DNA of 64,000 nucleotides. Origin: Goodfellowiella coeruleoviolacea. GTDB taxonomy: Bacteria > Actinomycetota > Actinomycetes > Mycobacteriales > Pseudonocardiaceae. The translations under genes were made by a program, and so were the position numbers. This document shows positions 63,297 to 64,000 of this stretch, piece after piece (positions within the stretch are counted from its first letter, which is position 1; every line of letters begins with the position of its first letter). The stretch covers positions 3,896 through 67,895 of the forward strand of contig NZ_JAMTCK010000011.1 of the NCBI RefSeq assembly GCF_024171785.1. The letters run 5' to 3'. The notes under the pieces were generated by a model. It ran no database searches. It was not told where the DNA came from and saw only the letters and a list, made by a program, of their open reading frames with translations.

Positions 63297-63965
63297 ATGA
63301 CCAACTCCCGCGATCCCGGCCCCACCTCCGGCCAGTCGCGCTGGGTGGACCTCTCCGCCGGCCGGTTCCACTACCGGGCCTGGGGCGGCGGTCGAACCGA
63401 CGGCATCAGCGCCGTGCTGCTGCACAGCAGCGCCGGCTCGTCGGCCAGCTGGTCCCGGGTGGGCGCCGCCCTCGCCGCCGCGCGCTCCCACCACTGGTCA
63501 ACGCGGCGCGGCGACTCCGGGGAGTTCCTCGTGCGGGCCTACCACCTGGCCCGCGCCCTGCTGACCCGGGTCGGCGAGCACCACCTGGCCTGGCTGGTCG
63601 CCGACCGCGCCCTCACCCCCGCGGCCCAGTCGCCCGATCCCCTCCTGATGGCGAGCTGCGCCTGGCACACCGGCACGGCTCTGCTGTTCCTCGGGCACTT
63701 CCGGGAATGCCGCGACCACACCGTGGCGGCGGCCCGCCACCTGTCCGCCGAGGCCCCCACCGCCTCCGCCGACCTCGCCCTCTGGGGTGCCCTGCACGTG
63801 CTGGCGGCCGAGGCCGCGGCCGGCGCGCAGGACGTGCCCGACTGCCAGGCCCTGGTCGCCGTGGCCGCCGAGGCCGCCCGGCAGCTCCCGGCCGACCGGG
63901 AGACCACCGGCGTCTGGTTCGGCGCCGACCTCGACCGCCTCGTGGCCCTGGCCGGGATCGCCTGA
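63297..63965 (+). CDS. Chimeric ORF: alpha/beta hydrolase N-terminus fused to regulator-type helical tail
   Basis: 222 residues from ATG at 63297 with GGAGG 6 nt upstream. Residues 1-65 look like the start of an alpha/beta hydrolase (VDLSAGRFHYRAWGGG, AVLLHSSAGSSASWSRVG) but the fold stops before the nucleophile elbow. From about residue 68 the sequence changes to a helical, TPR-like segment (AYHLARALLTRVGEHHLAWLVADRAL and on) of the kind found in the C-terminal part of XRE-type actinomycete regulators. There is no helix-turn-helix. A deletion joining two genes in frame is the simplest reading; whether the product works is open. Confidence 0.6.
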   Translation: MTNSRDPGPTSGQSRWVDLSAGRFHYRAWGGGRTDGISAVLLHSSAGSSASWSRVGAALAAARSHHWSTRRGDSGEFLVRAYHLARALLTRVGEHHLAWLVADRALTPAAQSPDPLLMASCAWHTGTALLFLGHFRECRDHTVAAARHLSAEAPTASADLALWGALHVLAAEAAAGAQDVPDCQALVAVAAEAARQLPADRETTGVWFGADLDRLVALAGIA

Positions 63966-64000
63966 ACCCGGGCCGGGTCTACGGCCAGCGCCCGGTCGCA

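Noticed and set aside
1-64000. CRISPR arrays, tRNA or rRNA genes, transposases, integrase or att sites
   Set aside because: Looked for along the sequence and none could be supported; mobility is suggested only by pseudogenes and codon-use changes.

Overview
The window is very GC-rich with strong GC bias at third codon positions, many GTG (and two TTG) starts, overlapping ATGA/GTGA gene junctions and several apparently leaderless genes. With DrrABC-type self-resistance, a CebR-type operator and the modular NRPS content, this points to an actinomycete, most likely of the Pseudonocardiales (inferred from style and gene content, not from a marker gene). No rRNA, tRNA or CRISPR array was seen.

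Region A (1-16489) is part of a hybrid NRPS/PKS cluster. On the minus strand are a free-standing A-PCP protein (9608-11413), a KS/AT-remnant/PCP/C/A(Thr)/PCP/TE protein (3297-9572) and an A-PCP-C-A... protein running off the left edge (1-3293). Divergently transcribed is an ACP, acyl-CoA dehydrogenase, FkbH-like and 3-hydroxyacyl-CoA dehydrogenase set, which is the gene set for hydroxymalonyl-ACP (methoxymalonyl-ACP minus the methyltransferase), followed by a KAS III-like enzyme with a C-H-H triad. Region A2 (16556-21987) holds a SnoaL-like protein and a drug self-protection operon (UvrA-like DrrC, ABC permease, ABC ATPase) facing a TetR gene across twin operators.

Region B1 (22096-35338) is mostly ordinary accessory genome: a secreted AA10 lytic polysaccharide monooxygenase under a perfect CebR-type operator, an AraC regulator, a glucose-dehydrogenase-like enzyme, three decaying or foreign-looking loci (GH15 pseudogene, alpha/beta hydrolase, FAD-oxidase fragment), an enolase-superfamily enzyme, an ECF sigma/zinc-finger protein pair, a DJ-1 enzyme and GlxA-type regulator pair, and a metal-chelate ABC importer followed by a DsbA/VKOR disulfide-forming pair.

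Region B2 (35504-50002) is a second NRPS cluster: an O-methyltransferase and P450 on the plus strand converge on a minus-strand operon of P450, class III aminotransferase, EF-hand protein and a 2917-residue NRPS (C-A-PCP-C-A-NMT-PCP-Reductase). The architecture predicts an N-methylated dipeptide released as an aldehyde or alcohol, with the aminotransferase a candidate to convert the aldehyde to an amine.

Region C (51526-61486) is the most novel-looking locus: a TetR gene with a perfect operator faces an operon of M20 amidohydrolase, PduX-like GHMP kinase, cysteine-synthase-like PLP enzyme, argininosuccinate-lyase-like enzyme, ATP-grasp ligase, formyltransferase, RarD-type exporter and MHS-type transporter. 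The last seven genes overlap one another by 4-10 bp. It reads as a kinase/PLP/lyase route to a 2,3-diamino acid, joined by an ATP-grasp ligase and N-formylated, without any NRPS. The right end (61579-63965) holds a broken SGNH esterase-CBM2 gene, a thioesterase and a chimeric ORF.
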